DNA of 48,002 nt from the NCBI GenBank assembly GCA_030538675.1, contig JAUNTM010000010.1, forward strand, positions 1-48,002, given 5' to 3'. The stretch is from Capnocytophaga sp. GTDB lineage: Bacteria; Bacteroidota; Bacteroidia; Flavobacteriales; Flavobacteriaceae. Made by a program: the position numbers and the translations under genes. Shown here piece by piece: positions 8,650-17,689 of the stretch (position 1 is its first letter; every line of letters starts with the position of its first letter). The notes beneath the pieces were generated by a model. That model was not told the DNA's origin. It saw only the letters and a list, made by a program, of their open reading frames with translations, and searched no databases.

Positions 8650-9582
8650 ATGGAAAACGGTATTTACGCAAAATTCAAAACGACCAAAGGCGATATTTTG
8701 GTCAAACTCACGCATGATAAAACCCCCGGAACAGTAGCCAATTTCGTAGCACTTGCCGAAGGAAACCAGAAAAACACCGCCAAGCCCGAAGGCGTCCCGT
8801 ATTACAACGGACTTAAATTCCACCGTGTCATCCCCGATTTTATGATACAGGGAGGTTGTCCGCAAGGCACGGGAACCGGCAGTCCGGGGTATCAGTTTGA
8901 TGACGAATTTCACTCCGAACTCAAGCACGACAAACCCGGAGTTCTTTCCATGGCAAATGCAGGAGCCGGCACAAATGGCAGCCAGTTTTTCATAACGCAT
9001 GTACCTACGCCTTGGCTTGACAATAAGCACACGGTGTTCGGACACGTAATCGAAGGGCAGGACGTAGTGGACAGCATTGCTCAAGGCGACACGATGGACG
9101 AGGTAAGCATAATCCGGATCGGTGATACGGCACAGGGCTGGGATGCTGTCGAGGCTTTCCGAAAATTTACCGAAGAGAAAGAAAAACGCATAGCCGAAGC
9201 CGCCCGCCAGGCTGCCGAAGCATTTGCCAAAGAAATCGAAGGTTTTCAGAAAACCGACAGTGGGCTTTATTACCAAATCACACAGCAAGGCAACGGAAAG
9301 CAGGCCGAAGCCGGTAAAAACGTTTTCGTACATTACACAGGGATGTTGCTTGACAAAACGGTGTTCGATTCGTCATACCGCCGTAGAGAACCGATAGAAT
9401 TTACCGTCGGTGTCGGGCAAGTGATTGCGGGTTGGGACGAAGGCATATTGCTACTCAAAGAAGGCGACAAAGCCCGCCTGGTAATCCCGTCCGAATTGGC
9501 ATACGGCAGTCGCGGGGCTGGAGGAGTAATTCCGCCCAACGCACCACTTATTTTTGATGTTGAACTCGTGAAAGTCAAATAA
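8650..9582 (+). CDS. dual-family peptidyl-prolyl isomerase (cyclophilin-FKBP fusion)
   Basis: This 310-residue protein has two unrelated proline isomerase folds. Residues 1-165 are a cyclophilin, with [13 protein letters not shown] at 57-69 (catalytic Arg59), [10 protein letters not shown] at 107-116 and Trp122. Residues about 168-200 form an Ala/Glu/Lys-rich helical linker. Residues about 203-310 are an FKBP domain, with [15 protein letters not shown] at 228-242, VIAGWDEG at 258-265 (Trp262 in the pocket) and [13 protein letters not shown] at 294-306. There is no signal peptide, so it should fold proteins in the cytosol. Fused cyclophilin-FKBP proteins (dual-family immunophilins) are known from Flavobacterium and from protozoa. 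The gene is single and ends in an intergenic repeat. Confidence 0.93.
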   Translation: MENGIYAKFKTTKGDILVKLTHDKTPGTVANFVALAEGNQKNTAKPEGVPYYNGLKFHRVIPDFMIQGGCPQGTGTGSPGYQFDDEFHSELKHDKPGVLSMANAGAGTNGSQFFITHVPTPWLDNKHTVFGHVIEGQDVVDSIAQGDTMDEVSIIRIGDTAQGWDAVEAFRKFTEEKEKRIAEAARQAAEAFAKEIEGFQKTDSGLYYQITQQGNGKQAEAGKNVFVHYTGMLLDKTVFDSSYRRREPIEFTVGVGQVIAGWDEGILLLKEGDKARLVIPSELAYGSRGAGGVIPPNAPLIFDVELVKVK

Positions 9583-9585
9583 TTG

Positions 9586-9685
9586 GCGCGAGTTCGATAC
9601 AAGAAAAAAGTCTAATTCAACGTGTTAATTCCCTCATCCCCAGTTTTTTCCCTTTGGTGAAAGGTTGGGGAGAGGATGCGTTAAT
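9586..9685. repeat. partial copy of the MITE-like repeat, with a C/G-rich hairpin
   Basis: GCGAGTTCGATACAAGAAAA and the following AATTCCCTCATCCCC match the left half of the element at 2077-2292. The segment then folds on itself: CCCTCATCCCCA near 9631-9642 pairs, with a bulge, with TGGGGAGAGG near 9666-9675. It fills the gap between the convergent isomerase and M64 peptidase genes and could act as a two-way terminator. Confidence 0.6.
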
Positions 9686-9688
9686 GCG

Positions 9689-10981
9689 CTATTTTGTATA
9701 AAAAAGAATACTATTTTCGATAGCATTGCTGCATGCCTTGCAGAAATAGGTTGTTTTGTTGTCTTTCATCCGGCAGTGTTGCATAGGGCTGTAGATGCCT
9801 TTGGAAGAATAGCCTCCGCCTTCGAATACGCCCAGTGTATTTTTGTATTTATCGGTTCGCGGTGTAGGGATGGGGGTGTTTTTATGAATTAATTTCTTCC
9901 ATTTACTATCAAATTTGGCAAGAGTGGTGATGTTAGGCTCCCAAGGTTCTACAAGCGGGTCGTACATAGCGCTAAATGTAGTGGACGAATCGTAATATTC
10001 GTCTGCCAAGCCTACCAGTCCGTGACCCAATTCATGTACGAAAACTATTTCCGAGAGCGGGTCATCGGCACTCACAAGGCTCATGTGGTTGTAAAATCCG
10101 CCTCCGCCGTAGCGGTCTGTATTTACCAACACATAGATATGGTCATACGGAACAGATGCCGCTACATCGGCAACCGCCTTTATGTTGGAGGCCGTCAAGT
10201 ATCGAGGCATGTCAAAGGTGTAAAAGCTACTGTCGAATATCGTTTTTTTGAAAATTTTTTCATCAGGAATATCCGTGCCCGATTCTTCGGAAAGTGAAGC
10301 TACGGCGTATATGTTGAAATTTTTAAGATGCTTACTAAAAGGCGGTACGCTGAACAGATAATCGACCATCCGTTGGGCATCTTTGAAAAATTTTTCTTTT
10401 TCGCTATTCGTATAACCTTCCGCAACGATTGCCAAGTCCAATTTTTGACTGGGTAGCCCGTTGTTGAGTAAAATTTTGATGTGTTGTTGTGAGGGAATTT
10501 CTTTTTTGATATGAAAAGAATCGGGCGAAACAATATCGGTATAAAGTATTTCGAATGAGCCTTCACGCGTGCGTTCTTCGATACGTATTAGTACGCTTTT
10601 GGTCGGGAAAGGGACTTGGATGGCGTGGTAAAAAAGCTTCTTTTCAGAGAATGCTTTTTCCGTGTGTTGCCATTCGGACAATAAAGAGTTGAATCCTTTG
10701 GAAAACAGTAATTTACGAGTCTGAAAATCAAGTAATTCAATACGGAAATTACCATACTCAGGATAGATAAGTTGTTTGTTAGAACCACTCCAAGAAGGCT
10801 CTTTTTTGTATTGTTCCAAATACAAAGAAGTCTTGTGGGCATTACCGCCCAGATAAAAATCAACCCGTAGACTTTGGTTATAATCAAGCAAATTCACCTG
10901 CGATAACACCTCTGACGGAGGATAGAAAAAAAGTAATCCGAAGAGGATGCGTATATTTGTAAAATTCGATATCTTTGACAT
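9689..10981 (-). CDS. M64-family secreted metallopeptidase (IgA-peptidase-like)
   Basis: This 430-residue protein has a signal peptide (hydrophobic residues about 10-20, end near LSQ28). An N-terminal beta-rich domain (about 30-160) matches the M64 N-terminal region, followed by the zinc peptidase domain. Zinc motif HELGH is at 316-320, and GLADEY, with the downstream metal-ligand region, lies at 324-329. A Cys-containing YFCKAC segment near the end probably forms a disulfide or metal site. The M64 family is named from a Clostridium IgA peptidase, but the Bacteroidetes members have unproven substrates. The gene is divergent from the GT9 gene and convergent with the isomerase gene. Confidence 0.88.
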   Translation of the reverse strand: MSKISNFTNIRILFGLLFFYPPSEVLSQVNLLDYNQSLRVDFYLGGNAHKTSLYLEQYKKEPSWSGSNKQLIYPEYGNFRIELLDFQTRKLLFSKGFNSLLSEWQHTEKAFSEKKLFYHAIQVPFPTKSVLIRIEERTREGSFEILYTDIVSPDSFHIKKEIPSQQHIKILLNNGLPSQKLDLAIVAEGYTNSEKEKFFKDAQRMVDYLFSVPPFSKHLKNFNIYAVASLSEESGTDIPDEKIFKKTIFDSSFYTFDMPRYLTASNIKAVADVAASVPYDHIYVLVNTDRYGGGGFYNHMSLVSADDPLSEIVFVHELGHGLVGLADEYYDSSTTFSAMYDPLVEPWEPNITTLAKFDSKWKKLIHKNTPIPTPRTDKYKNTLGVFEGGGYSSKGIYSPMQHCRMKDNKTTYFCKACSNAIENSILFYTK

Positions 10982-11003
10982 TTGAAAAAAGAAAATGATT
11001 TCT

Positions 11004-11011
11004 CAAAAATA
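11004..11011 (-). promoter_or_regulatory. -7 element for the M64 peptidase gene
   Basis: On the minus strand this reads TATTTTTG, an exact TAnnTTTG match, 22 bases upstream of the start codon. No obvious -33 box is present. Confidence 0.5.
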
Positions 11012-11151
11012 AGTATTTAAAATAGATTTTGAAAGATTCCGTTTGCATAAAATAATGTTAAATAAAAGATGTTTCTTATTACGGTTTAGCGGATGGGGGT
11101 CTTGAAAATACGATTGGCGAGAAGAACAATACAAATTGAAATACTACGAAA

Positions 11152-12204
11152 ATGAAGCATAAACATATATTGATAATCCGTTTGTCGGCGATGGGTGATG
11201 TAGCCATCAGTGTACCTGTGTTGCGGGCTTTTCGTGAACAATATCCCAGTGTAAAACTCACGGTCTTGACACGCCCGTTTTATGCTCCGATGTTTGCGGA
11301 TATTATTGATTGTCAGCTATATGCGGTAGATTTGAAAGGCAAACACAAAGGTTTGTCAGGCTTGTACAAACTCTATCGTGAGCTTCGGGCTTTAGGTGTG
11401 GATAAAGTGGCTGATTTTCATAATGTATTGCGTTCCAATGTGTTAAAAATATTTTTCCAAAGTTCATTTATTCCTTTTGTACAAATAGACAAAGGACGTG
11501 CCGAGAAAAAAGCTTTGACACGGGCTGAAAATAAACGATTCAAACCATTGGCTACTTCTTTTGACCGCTATGCCGATGTTCTTTCCCGATTGGGGTATCC
11601 TTTGGATTTACAAAAAATGTATTTCAGTCCGTTACCAGCTCTAAGTCAGGAAGTAAAGTCATTATTGCCAACCCATGAAGCTGCCCAAATGGTAGGAATA
11701 GCCCCTTTTGCAGCGCATCAGGGCAAAATGTATGATTGGCGGAAGATGCAAGAAGTCATCAGTCGTCTTGCCAATGAACGCTGTCAGATATATCTTTTTG
11801 GAGGAGGCAACAAGGAGAAAGAATTACTCGATAAGGTGTCTTACCAACATCCGTATATTACCAATGTAGCGGGTGTATTGCCATTTGCAGATGAGTTGGC
11901 ACTTATATCGCGTTTGGATATAATGCTTGCCATGGATAGCGGAAATGCTCATTTGGCATCGCTTTACGGCATCCCGACAGTAACGTTATGGGGTGTAACA
12001 CATCCGTTTGCAGGCTTTTATCCGTATGGACAACCCGCCGATTACGCACTGTTGGCCGATAGGGGGCAATTCCCATTGATACCAACCTCGGTGTATGGCA
12101 ACAAATATCCCGACGGCTACGAACAAGCTATCAATACCATTGGAGTCGGAACTATAGTTGCAAAAATAAAATCCATTATTGGGGATAATTCTTCTGTTGG
12201 ATAA
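11152..12204 (+). CDS. glycosyltransferase family 9 (LPS heptosyltransferase-like)
   Basis: This 350-residue GT-B enzyme is predicted to transfer a sugar, usually ADP-heptose, to the lipopolysaccharide core at the cytosolic face of the inner membrane. The N-terminus IIRLSAMGDVAISVPVLRA is the family's first motif, with the conserved Asp in GD. The C-terminal nucleotide-sugar site is MAMDSGNAHLASLYGIP followed by TLWGVTHP. Length is normal. It is first in a tight gene set with aroQ (17 bases downstream) and an acetyltransferase. Actual sugar donor not determinable; in Bacteroidetes some GT9 enzymes act on sugars other than heptose. Confidence 0.9.
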   Translation: MKHKHILIIRLSAMGDVAISVPVLRAFREQYPSVKLTVLTRPFYAPMFADIIDCQLYAVDLKGKHKGLSGLYKLYRELRALGVDKVADFHNVLRSNVLKIFFQSSFIPFVQIDKGRAEKKALTRAENKRFKPLATSFDRYADVLSRLGYPLDLQKMYFSPLPALSQEVKSLLPTHEAAQMVGIAPFAAHQGKMYDWRKMQEVISRLANERCQIYLFGGGNKEKELLDKVSYQHPYITNVAGVLPFADELALISRLDIMLAMDSGNAHLASLYGIPTVTLWGVTHPFAGFYPYGQPADYALLADRGQFPLIPTSVYGNKYPDGYEQAINTIGVGTIVAKIKSIIGDNSSVG

Positions 12205-12221
12205 CAAATAAATAATTGAAA

Positions 12222-12644
12222 ATGAAAAAAATAGCAATTATCAACGGGCCTAATCTGAATTTGCTCGGAAAACGAGAACCTCACATCTACGGCAGTACTA
12301 CTTTTGAAATGTATTTGGAAGAACTTAAAAAGCAATTTCCCGAAATAGAATTGACCTATTATCAGAGTAATATAGAAGGCGAAATCATTACTAAAATCCA
12401 TGAATACGGTTTTACTTACGACGGAATTATACTCAATGCAGGAGCCTATACGCATACTTCGGTAGCTATTGGCGATGCCATCAAATCGGTACCGACGCCT
12501 GTGGTAGAAGTGCATATTTCGAATACTTTTTCAAGAGAAGATTTTCGTCACGTATCCTACATATCGCCCGTAGCCAAAGGAGTAATATTAGGCTTCGGAT
12601 TGGAAGGATATTCGCTGGCTATCCAAAGTTTTCAGCAACTGTAA
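12222..12644 (+). CDS. aroQ: type II 3-dehydroquinate dehydratase
   Basis: This 140-residue enzyme removes water from 3-dehydroquinate in the shikimate pathway to aromatic amino acids. All type II motifs are present: NGPNLNLLGKREPHIYG at 8-24 with lid residues Arg18 and Tyr23, YQSNIEGEII, LNAGAYTHTSVAI, and EVHISN. ATG 12222 is preferred to TTG 12216 because type II enzymes begin directly with this Met-Lys-Lys-Ile strand. The gene is probably co-transcribed with the upstream glycosyltransferase gene, which has no metabolic link to it. Confidence 0.97.
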   Translation: MKKIAIINGPNLNLLGKREPHIYGSTTFEMYLEELKKQFPEIELTYYQSNIEGEIITKIHEYGFTYDGIILNAGAYTHTSVAIGDAIKSVPTPVVEVHISNTFSREDFRHVSYISPVAKGVILGFGLEGYSLAIQSFQQL

Positions 12645-12675
12645 AAAAAAATACACACCATACACCACACAAAAA

Positions 12676-13251
12676 ATGCTTACAGAAAAACAAAAAATGC
12701 TTTCCGGACAGCTTTACAATCCTATGGATGAGGAGCTTACGCAAATGCGACTCAACGCTCGGCTTCGGTTAGAACAACTCAACGCAAGCAGCGAAAGCCA
12801 ACCCGAAATCCGAAAAACAATTTTGCAAGAATTAATCCCCAATCAAGGCAAAAATCTGTGGCTCAATCCGCCTTTTTACTGTGATTATGGCGTAAACATA
12901 CATTTGGGCGACAATGTATTTTTTAATTTTAATTGTACCTTGCTCGATGTGGCAGAAATCCGTATTGGACATCGTACTTTGATAGGACCTAATGTGCAAA
13001 TATACACGCCCACGCACCCTATCGGACATACATTGCGGGCTTCGGGGGTAGAAGCAGGAAAAGCCATCAGTATAGGCGATGATGTATGGATTGGCGGTGG
13101 CGTTGTGATATGTCCGGGGGTAAGAATCGGCAATCGTACCATCATCGGTGCGGGAAGTGTCGTTACCAAAGATATCCCCGATGATGTGATAGCGGTGGGC
13201 AATCCGTGCCGAATACTAAAACGGATTGAAACGGTAGATGATGAGCAGTAA
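12676..13251 (+). CDS. hexapeptide-repeat sugar O-acetyltransferase (maltose/galactoside acetyltransferase type)
   Basis: This 191-residue protein is predicted to acetylate a sugar hydroxyl with acetyl-CoA. An N-terminal Mac domain (QKMLSGQLYNPMDEEL at about 6-21) is followed by left-handed beta-helix repeats, including IRIGHRTLIGPNVQIYTPTHP (split near residues 94-114) with the catalytic His, then GDDVWIGGGVVICPGVRIG. The end, VTKDIPDDVIAVGNPCRIL, is standard for the MAT/NodL class. It could modify envelope glycans made with the neighbouring GT9, but these enzymes often have broad specificity. It ends 19 bases before the convergent GH3 gene. Confidence 0.92.
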   Translation: MLTEKQKMLSGQLYNPMDEELTQMRLNARLRLEQLNASSESQPEIRKTILQELIPNQGKNLWLNPPFYCDYGVNIHLGDNVFFNFNCTLLDVAEIRIGHRTLIGPNVQIYTPTHPIGHTLRASGVEAGKAISIGDDVWIGGGVVICPGVRIGNRTIIGAGSVVTKDIPDDVIAVGNPCRILKRIETVDDEQ

Positions 13252-13270
13252 GCGACAGCATTAAAGTTCG

Positions 13271-16186
13271 TTATTCTACAATGGCATCATAGATAGCCTG
13301 TTGTATTTTCGTACGGATACTTTCGCGAATCAACAAATTATTATCGGCAGTGGGGTAGGTGCGGTTGGAGAGAAATACGTAAACGATTTCTTCTTCGGGA
13401 TCAGCCCAAGCAAACGTTCCTGTAAATCCCGAATGCCCGAAACTATTCATCGAAACACAGCCACATGTAGGCCCTTCATCACTTAGTTGGGGTTTGTCAA
13501 ATCCCAAACCTCTGCGGTTGTTTTCATTACAAAATATACATGTGTTGAATAAATTGACTACTTGCGGTTTTAAATACCATTGCCCGCCGTAATAGCCCTG
13601 CTGTAAGAACATTTGCATCATTTTAGCCACGTCATCAGCATTGCCGAACAGTCCCGCATGGCCGCCTACGCCACCCAGCATCGCCGCTCCTTGGTCGTGT
13701 ACATATCCCCGTATTACTTGGTGGCGGAAATAGTTGTCCAATTCGCTTGGAGCAATCTTGTCAGGCGAAAAATGTTGTAGCGGAAAGTAAGTCAAATGAT
13801 AGGCACCCATTTCGTCGTAAAAGTTTTTTTTTACGAGATTGGAAAGCGTGTTCCGTTCCTTTTTTTCGATGTATTCTTTGAACCAATAATAGGACAAATC
13901 GCTATACAAATAGCGTTTTTTTTTAAGAAGATTGCTTTCCGCCATGCGTTGGTACATACTATCGATATAATCATGCCGCATGTACAAATCCTTGGCAACC
14001 TGCACCGAATATTGTTCGCTTTTTTGGGAGCTGTAATATTGGTTTGAAGGTTTTTTGTCAGTATCCAACGTATTGATATAGAAGGGAATCCATGACTGAA
14101 GCGAACCGTAGTGGGCGAGCACTTCGGCTACTTTTATGGTAGCTTTGTTCGTTCCTTTGAGTTCGGGGAGCAAGCTGGCAAGCGTGTCATTGATGTCAAA
14201 CTTTCCCTGCCCGTAGAGCCGCATGAGTTCGGGTAAAGTAGCTAAAATTTTAGTCAACGAGGCGAGGTCATAAATAGTATTTTCCGTAACAGGATTTTGA
14301 GGATTATAATCAAGCGTTCCGAAATTTTTTCGATAAAAAACTTTTCCATGCCGTGCTACAAGGATTTGCATACCGGGAGCCATTTTTTGGTCGATGGTAA
14401 GCATAGCGATACTGTCAATAGCATTTAATTTTTGCGAATTGATGCCTACATTTTCGGGCAATGTATAAGCAAGGCGGCCGAGTTTAGGGGTTTCGATAGA
14501 CGTATTGGCGGGCAAGTCAGGATGTGCCGAAACGGGCAAAATACCTTTTCCTTCAATAGCCCCGAAGATGAGTTCAGCGGCTTTCTGCTGGGCAATCGGG
14601 TGGTTTTGGAACGCCACCACAATGGATTCGATATTCGAAATATCTTTTACATCGAGCAACGCATACGGACGGGTGAAAATCGTTAAAATTACTTTTTTCT
14701 CTTTCGCAATTTCTTCCAACCATACGAGTTCGTCTTTGGTAAATTGATACGCATCCCAAGGCGTTTTATTGGGTTTGTGCAGCCCGATGATAACCGTTTC
14801 ATAAGGTTTTAGCGATTGCTTGAGTTGGGCAGATGAATTAGCTTGGATGTGGTCAATTTTGGCGTATGTTTTCAGTGTTTTTAAGAAATCAGTACCTTTG
14901 TCATTGCCGAATTTCACGTAAGCAATTTGCTGTTTGTCTAAATCTTTCAATGGCAACAAATCCTTTTTGTTTTGGGCTACGGTCATTGCATTTTCAAACA
15001 ATTCTTCGATGAGCAAATCGTCGGCAAGCGTGTGCAGCCCTTTGTTTACTTGGGTTGGGTCAAGCGGGCGGTAGTTGTTTAGCCCTGCCAGATACTTCGC
15101 CATCAATATTTTTTTGACCGAATGTGCCAGTCGTTCCTCCGTGATTTTTTTGGATTGGTAAGCCGATTTTACAGAGCTGAATGCTTTGATAAAGTCTTTG
15201 GGCATCAGTAAGATGTCATTTCCCGCAAGGAAAGCCGCCAAATCTACTTCGCCCGACGGCATGTAGTCGGCAACCCCTTTCATTCCGAGGGCATCGGTAA
15301 AAATCAGTCCGTTGTACCCCATACGCTTTTTGAGAATGTCGGTAATGATATGATGCGATAATGAAGAAGGCAATCCTTCTTTGGATTCTAACGACGGAAT
15401 GTTGAGATGCGCTACCATTACGCTTGCTACATTGTTGGAAATCAGCTCTTTGAAAGGGTGGAGGTCAATTTCTTCAATACGGTGTGCCGAGTGGTCAATG
15501 GTGGGCAACGTCAAGTGCGAATCTTGTGAAGTATCGCCGTGTCCGGGGAAATGTTTCGCATTTGCCAACACATTGGTCGATTGCATTCCTTTGGTAAAAG
15601 CAATGCCTTTGGCTGCCACGTTGTATTTATCCTCACCAAACGAACGGTTGCCGATGATAGGATTGGCAGGATTGGTATTGATGTCGATGTCGGGGGCAAA
15701 ATTGATATGTACGCCGAGTGCGTTGCAATGATGACCGATGCGAGCTCCCGTACGCTCTATCAAATCGTTATTCTTGATAGCGCCGAGTGTCATGTTCCAA
15801 GGGTAGGCAAAGGTGGAGTCAAGCCGCATTGCCAATCCCCATTCGGCATCCATGGATATCATGAGTGGAATTTTAGAAAGTGCTTGGTATTCGTTCGTTA
15901 GTTTTGTTTGCCGTTGCGGTCCTCCTTTTGAAAAAATAATACCGCCAATATGGTAATTCTTGATAAGCGTTTTTACGTATTCCGTATTTTTAGTGCCAAT
16001 TTGGCTTGAAAATACAGAAACCATAAAAAGTTGACCTATTTTTTCATCAAGCGACATGTTGTTATAAATGCTGTCCACCCACCGCTCTTGAGCGACTACA
16101 TCCTTGGCAATGAGAGGGTTGGGCTGTTGTGCATACAAATCAGTTATAAAAATAAGGCAAGTAATTAATATAGTGATTTTTTTCAT
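13271..16186 (-). CDS. GH3 beta-N-acetylhexosaminidase fused to a serine hydrolase (beta-lactamase fold)
   Basis: This 971-residue secreted protein has a signal peptide ending LYAQ at 20. Residues about 35-370 are a GH3/NagZ-like hexosaminidase, with KHFPGHGDTSQDSH at 211-224 (the NagZ Asp-His loop) and nucleophile Asp298 in IFTDALGM. A GH3 C-terminal domain follows to about 575. Residues about 580-965 are a class C beta-lactamase-like serine hydrolase, with SLTK at 643-646 (Ser643, Lys646), a Tyr motif YSD at 761-763, and HSG at 918-920 in place of KTG. Such fusions occur in Bacteroidetes and suggest combined glycan and peptide or ester trimming of peptidoglycan. Last in the minus-strand cluster, separated by 162 bases from its neighbour. 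Confidence 0.92.
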   Translation of the reverse strand: MKKITILITCLIFITDLYAQQPNPLIAKDVVAQERWVDSIYNNMSLDEKIGQLFMVSVFSSQIGTKNTEYVKTLIKNYHIGGIIFSKGGPQRQTKLTNEYQALSKIPLMISMDAEWGLAMRLDSTFAYPWNMTLGAIKNNDLIERTGARIGHHCNALGVHINFAPDIDINTNPANPIIGNRSFGEDKYNVAAKGIAFTKGMQSTNVLANAKHFPGHGDTSQDSHLTLPTIDHSAHRIEEIDLHPFKELISNNVASVMVAHLNIPSLESKEGLPSSLSHHIITDILKKRMGYNGLIFTDALGMKGVADYMPSGEVDLAAFLAGNDILLMPKDFIKAFSSVKSAYQSKKITEERLAHSVKKILMAKYLAGLNNYRPLDPTQVNKGLHTLADDLLIEELFENAMTVAQNKKDLLPLKDLDKQQIAYVKFGNDKGTDFLKTLKTYAKIDHIQANSSAQLKQSLKPYETVIIGLHKPNKTPWDAYQFTKDELVWLEEIAKEKKVILTIFTRPYALLDVKDISNIESIVVAFQNHPIAQQKAAELIFGAIEGKGILPVSAHPDLPANTSIETPKLGRLAYTLPENVGINSQKLNAIDSIAMLTIDQKMAPGMQILVARHGKVFYRKNFGTLDYNPQNPVTENTIYDLASLTKILATLPELMRLYGQGKFDINDTLASLLPELKGTNKATIKVAEVLAHYGSLQSWIPFYINTLDTDKKPSNQYYSSQKSEQYSVQVAKDLYMRHDYIDSMYQRMAESNLLKKKRYLYSDLSYYWFKEYIEKKERNTLSNLVKKNFYDEMGAYHLTYFPLQHFSPDKIAPSELDNYFRHQVIRGYVHDQGAAMLGGVGGHAGLFGNADDVAKMMQMFLQQGYYGGQWYLKPQVVNLFNTCIFCNENNRRGLGFDKPQLSDEGPTCGCVSMNSFGHSGFTGTFAWADPEEEIVYVFLSNRTYPTADNNLLIRESIRTKIQQAIYDAIVE

Positions 16187-16348
16187 CGTTTTTAAACTTA
16201 AATTATTTCATTTTTTCTTTTTTGGAAAATGCCAGTGTATCCGGTTTTGGTTTGAAATCTAAAATCATTTTAATAACTATCTGGTATTCAATATGTTATA
16301 CCTCCATCATCTGAAACCTAAAACCTATTTACCGACATCTTACTAACA

Positions 16349-16831
16349 TCATAAAAACCGGTTGTGCCAACTTTCTTCCAATGGAATTTCCCACATAGTT
16401 TCGTATTCATATTTATTGATAACCAGATTGTTAAATACGATAGTTTGTGCAGAAACTGCTTTGTTTTTTACCATTTTTTTGAAGTCAGACAAAGCTTTAT
16501 AGGCAATAAAGCCGCCTTGTTTGTAGCTGACGTTCATTTTGTCGAGTAGGTCTATTTGGTATTTTTTTTCCAAATCTTGGATAAAGCGTACCGAATCATC
16601 AACGGAACAACCACTGACCGGTTGTACATCTTGATTGACGGCAATAATCAGAAAACGATGGTAACGAAGCTCAAACGAAGCGTGTAGAGGCATGCCATGA
16701 GTCGTCCAATGCGTGAGAAAATCTATGGTTTGTTGTGCGATGGCAGTTTCTTCTTCTTCGGTAAAACTGCGGTTGGATTGGTATATCCATATACGTGAAG
16801 TATCGGGCAATTCGTTGAAAGGGAGGTACAT
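16349..16831 (-). CDS. conserved Bacteroidetes protein, often mis-named ABC transporter ATPase
   Basis: This 160-residue soluble protein begins MYLPFNELPDTSRIWIYQSN and ends with ESWHNRFL. From memory, close relatives across Bacteroidetes carry the label ABC transporter ATPase, but there is no Walker A, Walker B or ABC signature here and the size is wrong. Most of the protein looks like a compact alpha/beta domain, with a conserved LLDKMNVSYKQGGFIAYK centre and a VNQDVQPVSGCSVDDSV loop. It is the last member of the Fe-S/HAD/MlaD/amidase gene set and follows the CCG-domain gene by 55 bases. That position suggests a role linked to the redox proteins; no function is established. Confidence 0.8.
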   Translation of the reverse strand: MYLPFNELPDTSRIWIYQSNRSFTEEEETAIAQQTIDFLTHWTTHGMPLHASFELRYHRFLIIAVNQDVQPVSGCSVDDSVRFIQDLEKKYQIDLLDKMNVSYKQGGFIAYKALSDFKKMVKNKAVSAQTIVFNNLVINKYEYETMWEIPLEESWHNRFL

Positions 16832-16833
16832 TA

Positions 16834-16860
16834 GTTAGGGGTTAGGAATTAGTGGTTAGG
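16834..16860. repeat. G-rich TTAGGGGTTAGG-type short repeat
   Basis: Three irregular copies of (G)TTAGG sit between two operon genes, within three bases of a start codon. The sequence is the complement of the tract at 6668-6701. Confidence 0.45.
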
Positions 16861-16886
16861 AAAATCGTATGTTTTTTTTAAAATTA

Positions 16887-17675
16887 TTACAAATCTTGGC
16901 TTATCATTTCGGCAATATCGTATACTTTTACCCCGGCTTCTTTATTTTTTCCTTTGATGCCGTCGGTCAGCATGGTATTGCAGAACGGACAGCCTGTCGC
17001 AATCACTTCCGGATTGGTTTCAAGCGCTTGTTCGGTACGCAACTCGTTGATGTCTTGCTTGCCTTTTTCGGGTTCTTTGAACATTTGGGCACCACCGGCA
17101 CCGCAGCACAATCCTCTGCTTTTGCAGGATTTCATTTCTACCAAGTCCGCATCGAGGTGTTGCAACACTTCGCGTGGGGCTTCGTATTCGCCGTTGGCAC
17201 GCCCCAAATAGCAAGGGTCGTGGAAGGTAATGCGTTGTCCTTTGAACGAGCCGCCCTCTACTTTGATGCGTCCTTCGTCAAGCAATTGTTTTAAAAATTG
17301 GGTGTGATGAACCACCTCATACGAACCGCCCAACGACGGATATTCATTCCGTAACGTATTGAAACAGTGCGGGCAAGCGGTTACTATTTTTTTTATTTCG
17401 TAGGCTTCCAATACCTGAATATTCATCATTGCCTGCATTTGAAACAAGAACTCGTTGCCGGCACGTTTGGCAGGGTCGCCGGTACAGCTTTCTTCCGTTC
17501 CCAAAACGGCAAAATCAACCTTGGCTTTGTTCAAAATCCTTGCAAAAGCCCTGATAATGCGTTTGGCTCGGTCGTCAAAACTTCCGGCACAACCCACCCA
17601 AAAGAGCACTTCGGGTTGCCGTCCTTCTGCCGATAATTCAGCCATTGTGGGGATATGCAATGCGTCATTCATCAT
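16887..17675 (-). CDS. CCG-domain Fe-S protein (HdrB/HdrD-like catalytic subunit)
   Basis: This 262-residue protein has two CCG-type cysteine clusters. The C-terminal one is complete (Cys155, Cys190-Cys191, Cys229, Cys232) and should hold the unusual [4Fe-4S] cluster used by heterodisulfide reductase and related oxidoreductases. The N-terminal one is a variant: Cys29, Cys64 in ESCTGDP instead of CCG, and Cys101/Cys104. It has no signal peptide or membrane helix, so it is cytosolic. With the membrane Fe-S protein at 18164-19495 it matches an HdrDE or DsrMK pair, passing electrons between a cytosolic donor or acceptor and quinone. The true substrate is unknown. Confidence 0.85.
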   Translation of the reverse strand: MMNDALHIPTMAELSAEGRQPEVLFWVGCAGSFDDRAKRIIRAFARILNKAKVDFAVLGTEESCTGDPAKRAGNEFLFQMQAMMNIQVLEAYEIKKIVTACPHCFNTLRNEYPSLGGSYEVVHHTQFLKQLLDEGRIKVEGGSFKGQRITFHDPCYLGRANGEYEAPREVLQHLDADLVEMKSCKSRGLCCGAGGAQMFKEPEKGKQDINELRTEQALETNPEVIATGCPFCNTMLTDGIKGKNKEAGVKVYDIAEMISQDL

Positions 17676-17689
17676 TTTTTCGTAAAATA

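Noticed and set aside
9665..9892. 75-residue open frame on the plus strand
   Set aside because: Mostly antisense to the M64 peptidase 3' end and starting in a repeat.
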